Below, one piece after another: positions 34,195 to 41,476 of a DNA stretch of 46,290 nt. The position numbers were made by a program, and so were the translations under genes. The first letter of the stretch is position 1; the number at the start of each line of letters is the position of its first letter. The stretch spans positions 1-46,290 of the forward strand of contig DLPY01000058.1 of assembly GCA_002478685.1 (NCBI GenBank), written 5' to 3'. The notes beneath the pieces are model-generated. The model worked only from the letters and a program-made list of their open reading frames with translations, was not told the DNA's origin and did no database searches. Source of the stretch: Flavobacteriaceae bacterium UBA7446. GTDB taxonomy: Bacteria; Bacteroidota; Bacteroidia; Flavobacteriales; Flavobacteriaceae.

Positions 34195-36090
34195 ATGAGT
34201 GATGCCATCAAGCATGAATGCGGAATAGCCCTTGTTAGGCTACTCAAACCCATAGACTATTACAAGGAAAAATACGGAAGCTCATTTTATGGGCTTCAAA
34301 AAATGTATTTGATGCTAGAAAAGCAGCACAACCGCGGACAGGACGGCGCGGGATTTGCTAGTATAAAACTAGACATGGCGCCTGGCGAACGGTTTATGAG
34401 TCGAGTGCGTTCGTCGGAGCAGCAGCCCATCAAAGATATTTTCGGAAAAATAAATCAGCGTATTAATGGCGTCGAGCAATCACTCAAAACGCCTGTTGCT
34501 TCTTCGCAAGAGTTAAAACTTGCTTTTCCATATGTTGGTGAGGTGATGCTCGGACACCTTAGATATGGAACGTTTGGGAAAAACACTATAGAAAGTGTAC
34601 ATCCATTTTTACGTCAAAACAATTGGGTGCACCGAAACCTAATTGTTGCCGGAAATTTTAACCTGACCAATGTAAACGAGCTTTTTGACAACCTGGTAAC
34701 CCTTGGACAACATCCAAAAGAGAAAGCGGACACCATTACAATAATGGAAAAAATCGGACACTTTTTGGACGATTCGGTTTCCAAGCTCTACAAAAAACTG
34801 AAAGCCGAAGGCTTTGATAAAAAAGCGGCTTCACCAGAGATAGCAAATCGCCTGAACATTGCAAAAATTTTGCGCAAAGCATCTAAAAACTGGGATGGAG
34901 GCTATGTTATTGGAGGCATGTTAGGTCACGGAGATTCTTTTGTGTTTCGTGATCCTGCGGGAATTCGCCCTGCATTTTATTATCAAGATGATGAAGTGGT
35001 GGTGGTTGCTTCTGAGCGCCCAGCAATTCAGACGGTTTTTAATGTGTCTATTGATGCGGTCAAAGAGGTTTTACCTGGCTCTGCGATTATCATAAAGAAG
35101 TCAGGGAAAGTTGTTCATGAGGAAATTAATCCTCCTTCGCAACGGCGTGCTTGCTCGTTTGAGCGGATTTATTTTTCAAGGGGGAATGATGCCGATATTT
35201 ACAAAGAACGCAAAGCATTAGGGCGATTGCTTTTTCCAAAAATACACGAGTCCATAAATGGAGATTTACAAAACACTGTATTTTCATATATACCCAACAC
35301 GGCTGAAACCTCTTTTTATGGCTTGGTTGAGCGCGTACAAGACTTTATGATGGAAGAGTCTGAAGCAGCGATATTAAAGGAGCCCAACTTATCTCCTGAA
35401 CGACTTAAAGTACTGTTGTCTCCAAGACCACGTATTGAAAAAGTTACTATAAAAGATGTAAAACTGCGCACCTTTATTACTGAAGATAGCAGCCGAGATG
35501 ATTTGGTTGCGCATGTTTATGACATTACATATGGATCTGTAAAACCGAACGACAACTTAGTTATTATAGACGACAGTATTGTCCGGGGTACAACGCTTCA
35601 AAAAAGCATTTTGCGCATTTTAGACAGATTAAACCCCAAAAAAATCACAGTTGTCTCTAGCGCACCTCAAATTAGATACCCCGACTGTTACGGCATAGAT
35701 ATGGCACGACTGGAAGACTTGATTGCTTTCAGAGCCATGTTAGCTCTACTTGAAGACCACAATAAAACACATCAATTAGAGGAAGTGTATCAATGCGCAA
35801 AAGCAGACATGGAAAAAGAAACACACGAAATTCAAAACCATGTAACGTTGCTTTATGATCAATTTACGGACGATCAGATTTCAGAAAAAATTGCAACCAT
35901 GCTTAGCACGGACGAAATCAATGCAGATATTGATGTTATTTTTCAGCCAGTAGCCAATTTGCACGAAGCTTGCCCGCACAATATGGGCGATTGGTACTTT
36001 ACGGGGGCATATCCAACCCCAGGCGGGAACAAGGTTGTAAACAGAGCATACATGAATTTCTACGAGGGAAAAAAAGAGCGTGCGTATTAA
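34195..36090 (+). CDS. purF: Amidophosphoribosyltransferase (long Bacteroidota form)
   Basis: The 631-residue protein combines an N-terminal glutamine amidotransferase domain with a phosphoribosyltransferase domain. The nucleophile Cys9 follows an 8-residue leader that must be removed to free it, as in B. subtilis PurF. NRGQDGAGFAS marks the amidotransferase pocket, and VIIDDSIVRGTT (D459, D460) is the PRPP site. It makes phosphoribosylamine, the first purine step. At 631 residues it exceeds the classical 470-510; extra segments lie between residues 50-110 and near the C-terminus. This long form is recalled from other Bacteroidota. Confidence 0.93.
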   Translation: MSDAIKHECGIALVRLLKPIDYYKEKYGSSFYGLQKMYLMLEKQHNRGQDGAGFASIKLDMAPGERFMSRVRSSEQQPIKDIFGKINQRINGVEQSLKTPVASSQELKLAFPYVGEVMLGHLRYGTFGKNTIESVHPFLRQNNWVHRNLIVAGNFNLTNVNELFDNLVTLGQHPKEKADTITIMEKIGHFLDDSVSKLYKKLKAEGFDKKAASPEIANRLNIAKILRKASKNWDGGYVIGGMLGHGDSFVFRDPAGIRPAFYYQDDEVVVVASERPAIQTVFNVSIDAVKEVLPGSAIIIKKSGKVVHEEINPPSQRRACSFERIYFSRGNDADIYKERKALGRLLFPKIHESINGDLQNTVFSYIPNTAETSFYGLVERVQDFMMEESEAAILKEPNLSPERLKVLLSPRPRIEKVTIKDVKLRTFITEDSSRDDLVAHVYDITYGSVKPNDNLVIIDDSIVRGTTLQKSILRILDRLNPKKITVVSSAPQIRYPDCYGIDMARLEDLIAFRAMLALLEDHNKTHQLEEVYQCAKADMEKETHEIQNHVTLLYDQFTDDQISEKIATMLSTDEINADIDVIFQPVANLHEACPHNMGDWYFTGAYPTPGGNKVVNRAYMNFYEGKKERAY

Positions 36091-36125
36091 ATTTAAATAA
36101 AAATGTTATTTTTTTCGTTTTTATT

Positions 36126-36154
36126 TTGAAATGTGAAATGAGTTCGTATATTAG
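36126..36154 (+). promoter_or_regulatory. Promoter with no recognised gene (-33 TTG, 18-base spacer, -7 TATATTAG)
   Basis: TTG at 36126-36128 is followed after 18 bases by TATATTAG (36147-36154), one mismatch from TAnnTTTG. Transcription would run toward the terminator at 36201-36231, with no convincing reading frame between them. Confidence 0.45.
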
Positions 36155-36159
36155 CAGAG

Positions 36160-36231
36160 CCATAACATAAGTAGGTTAAGTTCATGGTAAGATTTGGGGC
36201 AAAAAAGGTGGATTCTTTCCACCTTTTTTAT
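36160..36231 (+). ncRNA. Candidate small RNA between purF and sodA
   Basis: A promoter-like pair at 36126-36154 faces a strong hairpin terminator 50-80 bases downstream, which defines a putative transcript of about 70 bases. The only ATG frame inside (36184) runs straight through both terminators, so it is not convincing as a gene. No known RNA family was recognised. The start coordinate is estimated from the -7 element. Confidence 0.35.
36201..36231 (+). terminator. Intrinsic terminator
   Basis: The stem AAAAAAGGTGG/CCACCTTTTTT encloses a 7-base loop and ends in a T run. It closes the candidate small RNA, or purF if that reads on. Confidence 0.8.
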
Positions 36232-36240
36232 TTTATACAA

Positions 36241-36268
36241 AAAAAGAGGGCAAAAAGCCCTCTTTTTT
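36241..36268. terminator. Bidirectional intrinsic terminator between purF and sodA
   Basis: GAGGGC/GCCCTC around AAAAA is extended by A and T runs on both sides. It probably terminates sodA on the minus strand and backs up the plus-strand terminator 10 bases away. Confidence 0.8.
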
Positions 36269-36289
36269 GTTTAGATAACTCGCTGATTA

Positions 36290-36892
36290 TTAGCGTGATG
36301 CATAACGTTTGCTAACCTCAGTCCAATTCACAACATTGAAGAAAGCTTCAATATAATCTGGACGGCGGTTTTGATAATTTAGGTAATATGCATGCTCCCA
36401 AACGTCCAATCCAAGCACAGGCGTGCCGCCACAGCTGACGCTTTGCATGAGTGGATTGTCTTGATTTGGCGTAGCGCAAACTTCCAAACTACCGTCTGCA
36501 TGTACGCAAAGCCATGCCCACCCTGAACCAAATTGAGTAGTTGCAGCTTTAGAAAAAGCATCTTTAAAGCCATCAAAGGAACCAAAGGCATCGTTAATTG
36601 CCTTAGTAAGCTCATCAGACACTTCTCCTGCATCTGGACCCATTACCTCCCAAAACAAACAGTGGTTGTAATAGCCTCCGCCATTGTTGCGAACGGCAGC
36701 GTTGTTCATCTCTAATCCAAATAAGATTTCTTCAATGCTCTTACCTTCAAGTGAAGTGCCTTCAATGGCAGCATTTAGTTTTGTTGTATATCCATTATGG
36801 TGCTTGCCGTGGTGTATTTCCATGGTGCGCGCATCAATATGTGGTTCCAATGCATCATATGCATAGGGTAAGGGAGGAAGTTCAAAAGCCAT
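36290..36892 (-). CDS. sodA: Superoxide dismutase (Fe/Mn type)
   Basis: The 201-residue protein converts superoxide to oxygen and hydrogen peroxide. The metal ligands are visible as H27 (HHGKHHNGY), H77 (YYNHCLFW), D163 and H167 (DVWEHAYY). GGG before H77 and Gln144 in TPNQDNPL look more like the Mn or cambialistic form than the Fe form; metal use is inference. The ATG (36890-36892) is preferred to an in-frame ATG 29 codons upstream, which would overlap the divergent addA start. A TAAATTTG element lies upstream. Confidence 0.95.
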   Translation of the reverse strand: MAFELPPLPYAYDALEPHIDARTMEIHHGKHHNGYTTKLNAAIEGTSLEGKSIEEILFGLEMNNAAVRNNGGGYYNHCLFWEVMGPDAGEVSDELTKAINDAFGSFDGFKDAFSKAATTQFGSGWAWLCVHADGSLEVCATPNQDNPLMQSVSCGGTPVLGLDVWEHAYYLNYQNRRPDYIEAFFNVVNWTEVSKRYASR

Positions 36893-36913
36893 TTTTATAT
36901 ATTTTAATTTCCA

Positions 36914-36921
36914 CAAATTTA
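36914..36921 (-). promoter_or_regulatory. -7 promoter element for sodA
   Basis: The minus strand reads TAAATTTG, an exact TAnnTTTG match, 21 bases before the sodA ATG. Confidence 0.5.
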
Positions 36922-36963
36922 GGCATATATTCCTATATTTAATATAGACTTTTAGAACGCTAC

Positions 36964-39900
36964 ATGCCCAAGACATCACAATCTTCGTTTATTATCTACA
37001 ACGCCTCTGCTGGGTCGGGCAAAACACATACCCTTGTGCGCTCTTTTTTGTATAGACTGCTGAGCACCTCATATCCAAATCAGGTGCAACGATTACTTGC
37101 TATTACGTTTACAAATAAAGCTGCACAAGAAATGAAGCAGCGGATTTTAGAAAAGTTAGAATATTTTGCGTCAGGGGTTAATGCCGCCAAGCAAGATGAA
37201 ATGTTTAAGGAACTTGTGGTACTTTGCGCGATATCTCCTGGCGAATTACATCAACGCACCAAAAAAGCATATCTCTATATACTACATCATTTTGGTCAGC
37301 TAAATGTATCTACTATTGACAAATTAACGCATCAAATTATTCGAACGTTTGCCCTTGACTTAGGTATTAATGCGCGTTTTGAAGTGGCATTAGATGGCAA
37401 GTCATTTATGGCTGAAGTGGTAGAGCAAGTACTCAGTAAAACAGGAGAGGACAAAGCGCTGACGGAGGTACTGGTGAATTATGTTTTGCAAAAATCAGAT
37501 GATTTGAAATCTTGGGATGTAACCAAAGAGTTAAATATTATTGCCCAAATGTATTTAAACGAGAATCATATGCAGTCGCTGGCAGAATTGGAAGTTCTGC
37601 CAATTAAAGATTTTGTTGACCTAGAACAGAAATTAAAAACACAAATAGAAACCATATTGACTCCCATTCAAGCTGAGTCAAAAGCAATACTTCTAATATT
37701 TGAGGATTTACAAATCTCGCCATCGCTTTTTCCATATGAATCATTAATTAATCTGTTGAGGCAATTGGCAGAAGGTAAATGGCCAAAGGAAATGCTCAGC
37801 GCGACCCTATCTAAAAGTCTTGAAACGGGAACGTTTTTAAAAAAGAGTGCCACAGAGCAAGAGCAAGACACATTTGACAGCATTCAAGGCAGGGTGATAG
37901 CGCTTATAGAAGCATACACAAAATATTGGCGACAGCTTGTTTTGTTAAAGTTACTACTCAGGAATGTGGTCCCACTGTCGCTTTTGCAGCATATTGGGCA
38001 GGGAGTGTCGGTCTTACAAATAGAACGAAACAATCAGTTGTTGGGATTTTTTAACAAACTAATTTCAGACGCTATTATAGATACGGATACTCATTTTATG
38101 TTTGAACGACTTGGTGTACGCTTTCAACATTTTTTTGTTGACGAATTTCAAGACACGTCCTCTTTACAGTGGGCCAACCTCCAACCGTTGTTTTCACATG
38201 CCTTGGAAGACAGCGAACGCCAAGGTTCTTTGGTCTTGGTGGGCGACGCAAAGCAATCTATATATAGATGGCGCGGAGGCTACCCAGAGCAGTTTATGGC
38301 CTTGACCAATAAAGAGGTTCCTTTTACCATTACCCCTGAAGTTAAAAGCCTACCAAAAAACTTTAGAAGCCTGCCTAATATTGTTTGTTTTAACAATGAT
38401 TTTTTTACCAAAGCTTCTGCTTTTTTGCCCTTGCCCTCTCAGCAGGAACTTTATGCAACATCGTGTAACCAAGAATCGAACAGCAAAGCGGGAGGCTATG
38501 TTACGGTCTCAACTGTAGAAGGAAAAAACAATGAAGAACGTATGGCGGCATATCAAGCCCAAGCACTAGCACGTGTCAAAGATTGCTTAGATCAAGGCTA
38601 CGACCTCCAAGACATTTGCGTTTTGGTTAGAAAAAATAAGCAAGGCGTACAGATTGCTAAGGCTCTTACAGAAGCAGGAATTCAAATCACATCTTCGGAG
38701 TCGTTGCTTGTATCACAAAGCCCAGAGGTTCAGTTTTTAATAAATCTTGTAAAATTGCGCGTAGCACCCAAAAGCAAGATTAATCGCTATGCTATTTTAG
38801 AACACTTTGCCCTTTTACAGCCCAATCCTTTTGAATGGACAACACATCAAATACAACAACCTCTAAGACAAACGCTTTTGTCATTGTCGAACCAAAAGTT
38901 TGATCTGAGAACGTTCAACCAATTACCCATTTATGCTGCTTTAGAATATGCTGTGTGGGCCCTTTCGCTGACAACACACCTGACAGCACATATTCAAGCC
39001 TTTTTAGATGAAGTGTTAAAATGGCAAGGCAATAGACAAGGCACCCCAACAGAACTTATTTCACATTGGGATCTAAATAAGGACAACTGGACCGTTCGAC
39101 CGCCCGAAAGCAGAAATGCAGTTAAAATCATGACCACGCACAAGGCAAAAGGCTTGGCATTTCCAGTAGTTATTCTGCCGTTTTCGGACAGCAAATGGAT
39201 TGAAGGCAACAATAACTTGGCATGGTTTCCACTTCCTGATGGAGCATATACACCCTTCAAAGAAATGCTGCTGCCCATATCTCAAAGCCTTTCTAAGCTT
39301 GGAGAAAGGGCTAAGCAAGCTTACGAAACCTATTATGCCCAATCTTTTATGGACACCTTGAATACGCTTTATGTAGGAATGACAAGGCCCATAGAAGAAC
39401 TTCACATCATCACTCGAAAAGGAAATACAGAAACTATGCCCAAAGGTCTTCCAGATATTTTTGCACAAGCTATACCGGAGTTAAAAGACCAAGAGGAGGT
39501 TACTTATGGCACACGGTCAAATCAAGCGACCGTAACAACAGGTTTAATCGAGATGACAACGCCTTTTACATTTAATCTAGCTCAGGCAACAAGTGTTGTT
39601 GCAGAAAGGTCTGTCCAATCAATAGAAGTACTTTTTGGAACCGTACTTCACGAGGTTATGGCGCTTGTAGATGTTCCACAAGATTTGGATCGCGCTCTCA
39701 GTCAATCCAAAGCAAAAGAGCGGCTAGGAAAAACACAATACGAACGATTATTCAAAAGCACAAAAGAGATGGTATGTCACGAACAACTTGCAGTTTATTT
39801 CGACCCAGCCAATACACCTTACAAAGAACGCGACCTTTTTGCTGCACACGGAGAACTATTGCGTCCCGATAGATTTGTTATCACCCAAGAGAAAAATGTC

Positions 39901-40050
39901 TTATTGCTGGATTATAAGACGGGTCATTACTACGAGAGTCATGCAAATCAGCTTGAAGAATATGCCACATGCTTAAAACATCAAGGCCTTAATGTTAAAC
40001 AAAAACTACTAGTTTACTGCGGAAAAAACCTTGTTTTCAAAGAAGTTTAG
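36964..40050 (+). CDS. addA: AddA-like UvrD-family helicase-nuclease
   Basis: The 1028-residue protein has a UvrD helicase core. Walker A is NASAGSGKTH (K20), motif Ia is LLAITFTNKAAQEMKQRI, and motif II is VDEFQDTS (D393, E394). VLVGDAKQSIYRWRGG, a late KIMTTHKAKGLAFPVVI and LYVGMTRP motifs follow. The C-terminus is a PD-(D/E)XK nuclease domain with LLLDYKTG (D983, K985). Together these match the AddA subunit of double-strand-break resection enzymes. The likely AddB partner lies 1.4 kb downstream, beyond an OmpA gene. The symbol is assigned by domain layout. Confidence 0.85.
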   Translation: MPKTSQSSFIIYNASAGSGKTHTLVRSFLYRLLSTSYPNQVQRLLAITFTNKAAQEMKQRILEKLEYFASGVNAAKQDEMFKELVVLCAISPGELHQRTKKAYLYILHHFGQLNVSTIDKLTHQIIRTFALDLGINARFEVALDGKSFMAEVVEQVLSKTGEDKALTEVLVNYVLQKSDDLKSWDVTKELNIIAQMYLNENHMQSLAELEVLPIKDFVDLEQKLKTQIETILTPIQAESKAILLIFEDLQISPSLFPYESLINLLRQLAEGKWPKEMLSATLSKSLETGTFLKKSATEQEQDTFDSIQGRVIALIEAYTKYWRQLVLLKLLLRNVVPLSLLQHIGQGVSVLQIERNNQLLGFFNKLISDAIIDTDTHFMFERLGVRFQHFFVDEFQDTSSLQWANLQPLFSHALEDSERQGSLVLVGDAKQSIYRWRGGYPEQFMALTNKEVPFTITPEVKSLPKNFRSLPNIVCFNNDFFTKASAFLPLPSQQELYATSCNQESNSKAGGYVTVSTVEGKNNEERMAAYQAQALARVKDCLDQGYDLQDICVLVRKNKQGVQIAKALTEAGIQITSSESLLVSQSPEVQFLINLVKLRVAPKSKINRYAILEHFALLQPNPFEWTTHQIQQPLRQTLLSLSNQKFDLRTFNQLPIYAALEYAVWALSLTTHLTAHIQAFLDEVLKWQGNRQGTPTELISHWDLNKDNWTVRPPESRNAVKIMTTHKAKGLAFPVVILPFSDSKWIEGNNNLAWFPLPDGAYTPFKEMLLPISQSLSKLGERAKQAYETYYAQSFMDTLNTLYVGMTRPIEELHIITRKGNTETMPKGLPDIFAQAIPELKDQEEVTYGTRSNQATVTTGLIEMTTPFTFNLAQATSVVAERSVQSIEVLFGTVLHEVMALVDVPQDLDRALSQSKAKERLGKTQYERLFKSTKEMVCHEQLAVYFDPANTPYKERDLFAAHGELLRPDRFVITQEKNVLLLDYKTGHYYESHANQLEEYATCLKHQGLNVKQKLLVYCGKNLVFKEV

Positions 40051-40058
40051 TACTTTTG
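40031..40058 (+). promoter_or_regulatory. Promoter of the ompA-like gene (TTG-N17-TACTTTTG)
   Basis: TTG at 40031-40033, a 17-base spacer and TACTTTTG at 40051-40058 form a full Bacteroidota consensus promoter. It overlaps the end of addA and is the strongest promoter match in the window, fitting an abundant outer-membrane protein. Confidence 0.75.
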
Positions 40059-40080
40059 TGTAAATTATTAATCTACAAAC

Positions 40081-41412
40081 ATGAAAAATTACATATTAAC
40101 TTTATGCCTATTGGCAGTGTTTTCTTCGGCTTTGAATGCACAGAATGATACTAACCCATGGAGCGTAACAGTTGGTACTAACGCAGTTGATTTATTGCAA
40201 ACGGGAAGCTTTATAGAAGAAGACTTGAGTCTTTCCACAAACTTTTCTTATCTACAAATTTCAAGATATATTGGATCAGGATTTTCTGTTGATCTAGCAG
40301 GGACGCTTAATAACATTGAACGTATTTCAGGTGAGGATGATTTGTACTATAGTTTAGACTTGGGCACATCATTATCCTCTAGAGAAGTGATTGATTTAGG
40401 TAAGTTTGAGCCAACACTTCGTGCTGGCTTAGGTTATGTGGGAGGCCTTTCAGGCGTTTCAACGAATACAGAAGACTTTTTATCTGTCTATGCAGGCGCA
40501 GGAATCAATTATTGGTTTAGCAAGTCCATTGGACTTTCAATTAAGTCTACATACAAGATTTTTACGAAAGAATTGGACGGTTTAATCAGCAATGGAGACG
40601 GTGGACGTCACCACATTCAACATCTTGCAGGCTTTACGTTTGCTTTTGGCGATGGTGATACGGACAGAGACGGTATTAAAGACAGTGTTGACGAATGCCC
40701 AGAGGTTCCAGGGTTAGAAAGCCTCAACGGCTGTCCAGACGACGATGGCGATGGCATCAAAAACAGTGATGACGATTGTCCAATGACAGCTGGTTTGGCT
40801 GCACTTAACGGCTGCCCAGATGCAGACGGTGATGGTATTAAAGACTCAGACGATGCTTGCCCTAACGTAGCTGGTGTTGCAGCATTGAATGGTTGTCCAG
40901 ACGCTGACGGCGATGGTATCACAGATGCAGCAGATGATTGTCCTAACGCAGCGGGTAGCAAAGCCATGAATGGCTGCCCAGATGCAGACGGCGACAGTGT
41001 TGCAGATAAGGATGATGAGTGTCCCGCAGTAGCTGGCCCTGCATCTAACAATGGTTGTCCAGAATACCCACTTTCTATGTTGGGCGACTACGATATTAAC
41101 TTTGACTTAGAAAAGTATAATATTGACTCTACTGATGTTCAACGTCTTTCAATAGTAATCAAAGTATTATTGGCTAACAATGACGCAGCTATTAGCATTG
41201 AAGGTCACGCAGACAATACAGGTGAAGAGTCTTTCAACAACCCATTGTCTAACAATCGTGCTAATTCTATTAAAGACTATTTGGTAAACGTTGGCATTGA
41301 TGCAGATCGTTTAACTACTAAAGCATTTGGTGAGTCGATGCCAAAAGCAAGTAACGACACTGAGGAAGGCCGTGCAATTAACCGTCGTGTTGAGTTCAAA
41401 GTAGTGAACTAA
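40081..41412 (+). CDS. OmpA family outer-membrane protein with thrombospondin type 3 repeats
   Basis: The 443-residue protein has a signal peptide (about residues 1-20, ending ALNAQ) and an N-terminal beta-barrel-like region to about 190. Five calcium-binding thrombospondin type 3 repeats follow (DxDGDGIxDxxDxCP-type, about 195-325), then a C-terminal OmpA peptidoglycan-binding domain (ISIEGHADNTG to AINRRVEFKV). It likely tethers the outer membrane to the cell wall. It has its own consensus promoter and terminator and is inserted between addA and addB. The repeats are nearly regular in DNA as well. Confidence 0.92.
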   Translation: MKNYILTLCLLAVFSSALNAQNDTNPWSVTVGTNAVDLLQTGSFIEEDLSLSTNFSYLQISRYIGSGFSVDLAGTLNNIERISGEDDLYYSLDLGTSLSSREVIDLGKFEPTLRAGLGYVGGLSGVSTNTEDFLSVYAGAGINYWFSKSIGLSIKSTYKIFTKELDGLISNGDGGRHHIQHLAGFTFAFGDGDTDRDGIKDSVDECPEVPGLESLNGCPDDDGDGIKNSDDDCPMTAGLAALNGCPDADGDGIKDSDDACPNVAGVAALNGCPDADGDGITDAADDCPNAAGSKAMNGCPDADGDSVADKDDECPAVAGPASNNGCPEYPLSMLGDYDINFDLEKYNIDSTDVQRLSIVIKVLLANNDAAISIEGHADNTGEESFNNPLSNNRANSIKDYLVNVGIDADRLTTKAFGESMPKASNDTEEGRAINRRVEFKVVN

Positions 41413-41440
41413 GCATAATAACATTAATAACATAAACAAA

Positions 41441-41467
41441 ACGCGGTGATTCCACCGCGTTTTTTTA
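41441..41467 (+). terminator. Intrinsic terminator after the OmpA-family gene
   Basis: ACGCGGTG/CACCGCGT forms a perfect 8-bp stem with loop ATTC, followed by seven T. Confidence 0.9.
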
Positions 41468-41473
41468 TTTTAG
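41466..41473 (+). promoter_or_regulatory. -7 promoter element for addB
   Basis: TATTTTAG is one mismatch from TAnnTTTG. It lies at the end of the ompA terminator and three bases before the ATG at 41477. If real, the message is leaderless. Confidence 0.35.
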
Positions 41474-41476
41474 GGC

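Noticed and set aside
36184..36300. Small reading frame starting at ATG 36184
   Set aside because: It reads through two strong terminators and into the end of sodA, with no sign of coding constraint.
40617..41051. Long minus-strand reading frame and tandem DNA repeats in this stretch
   Set aside because: It mirrors the calcium-binding repeats of the plus-strand OmpA-family gene; the repeat comes from the protein, not from a separate element.
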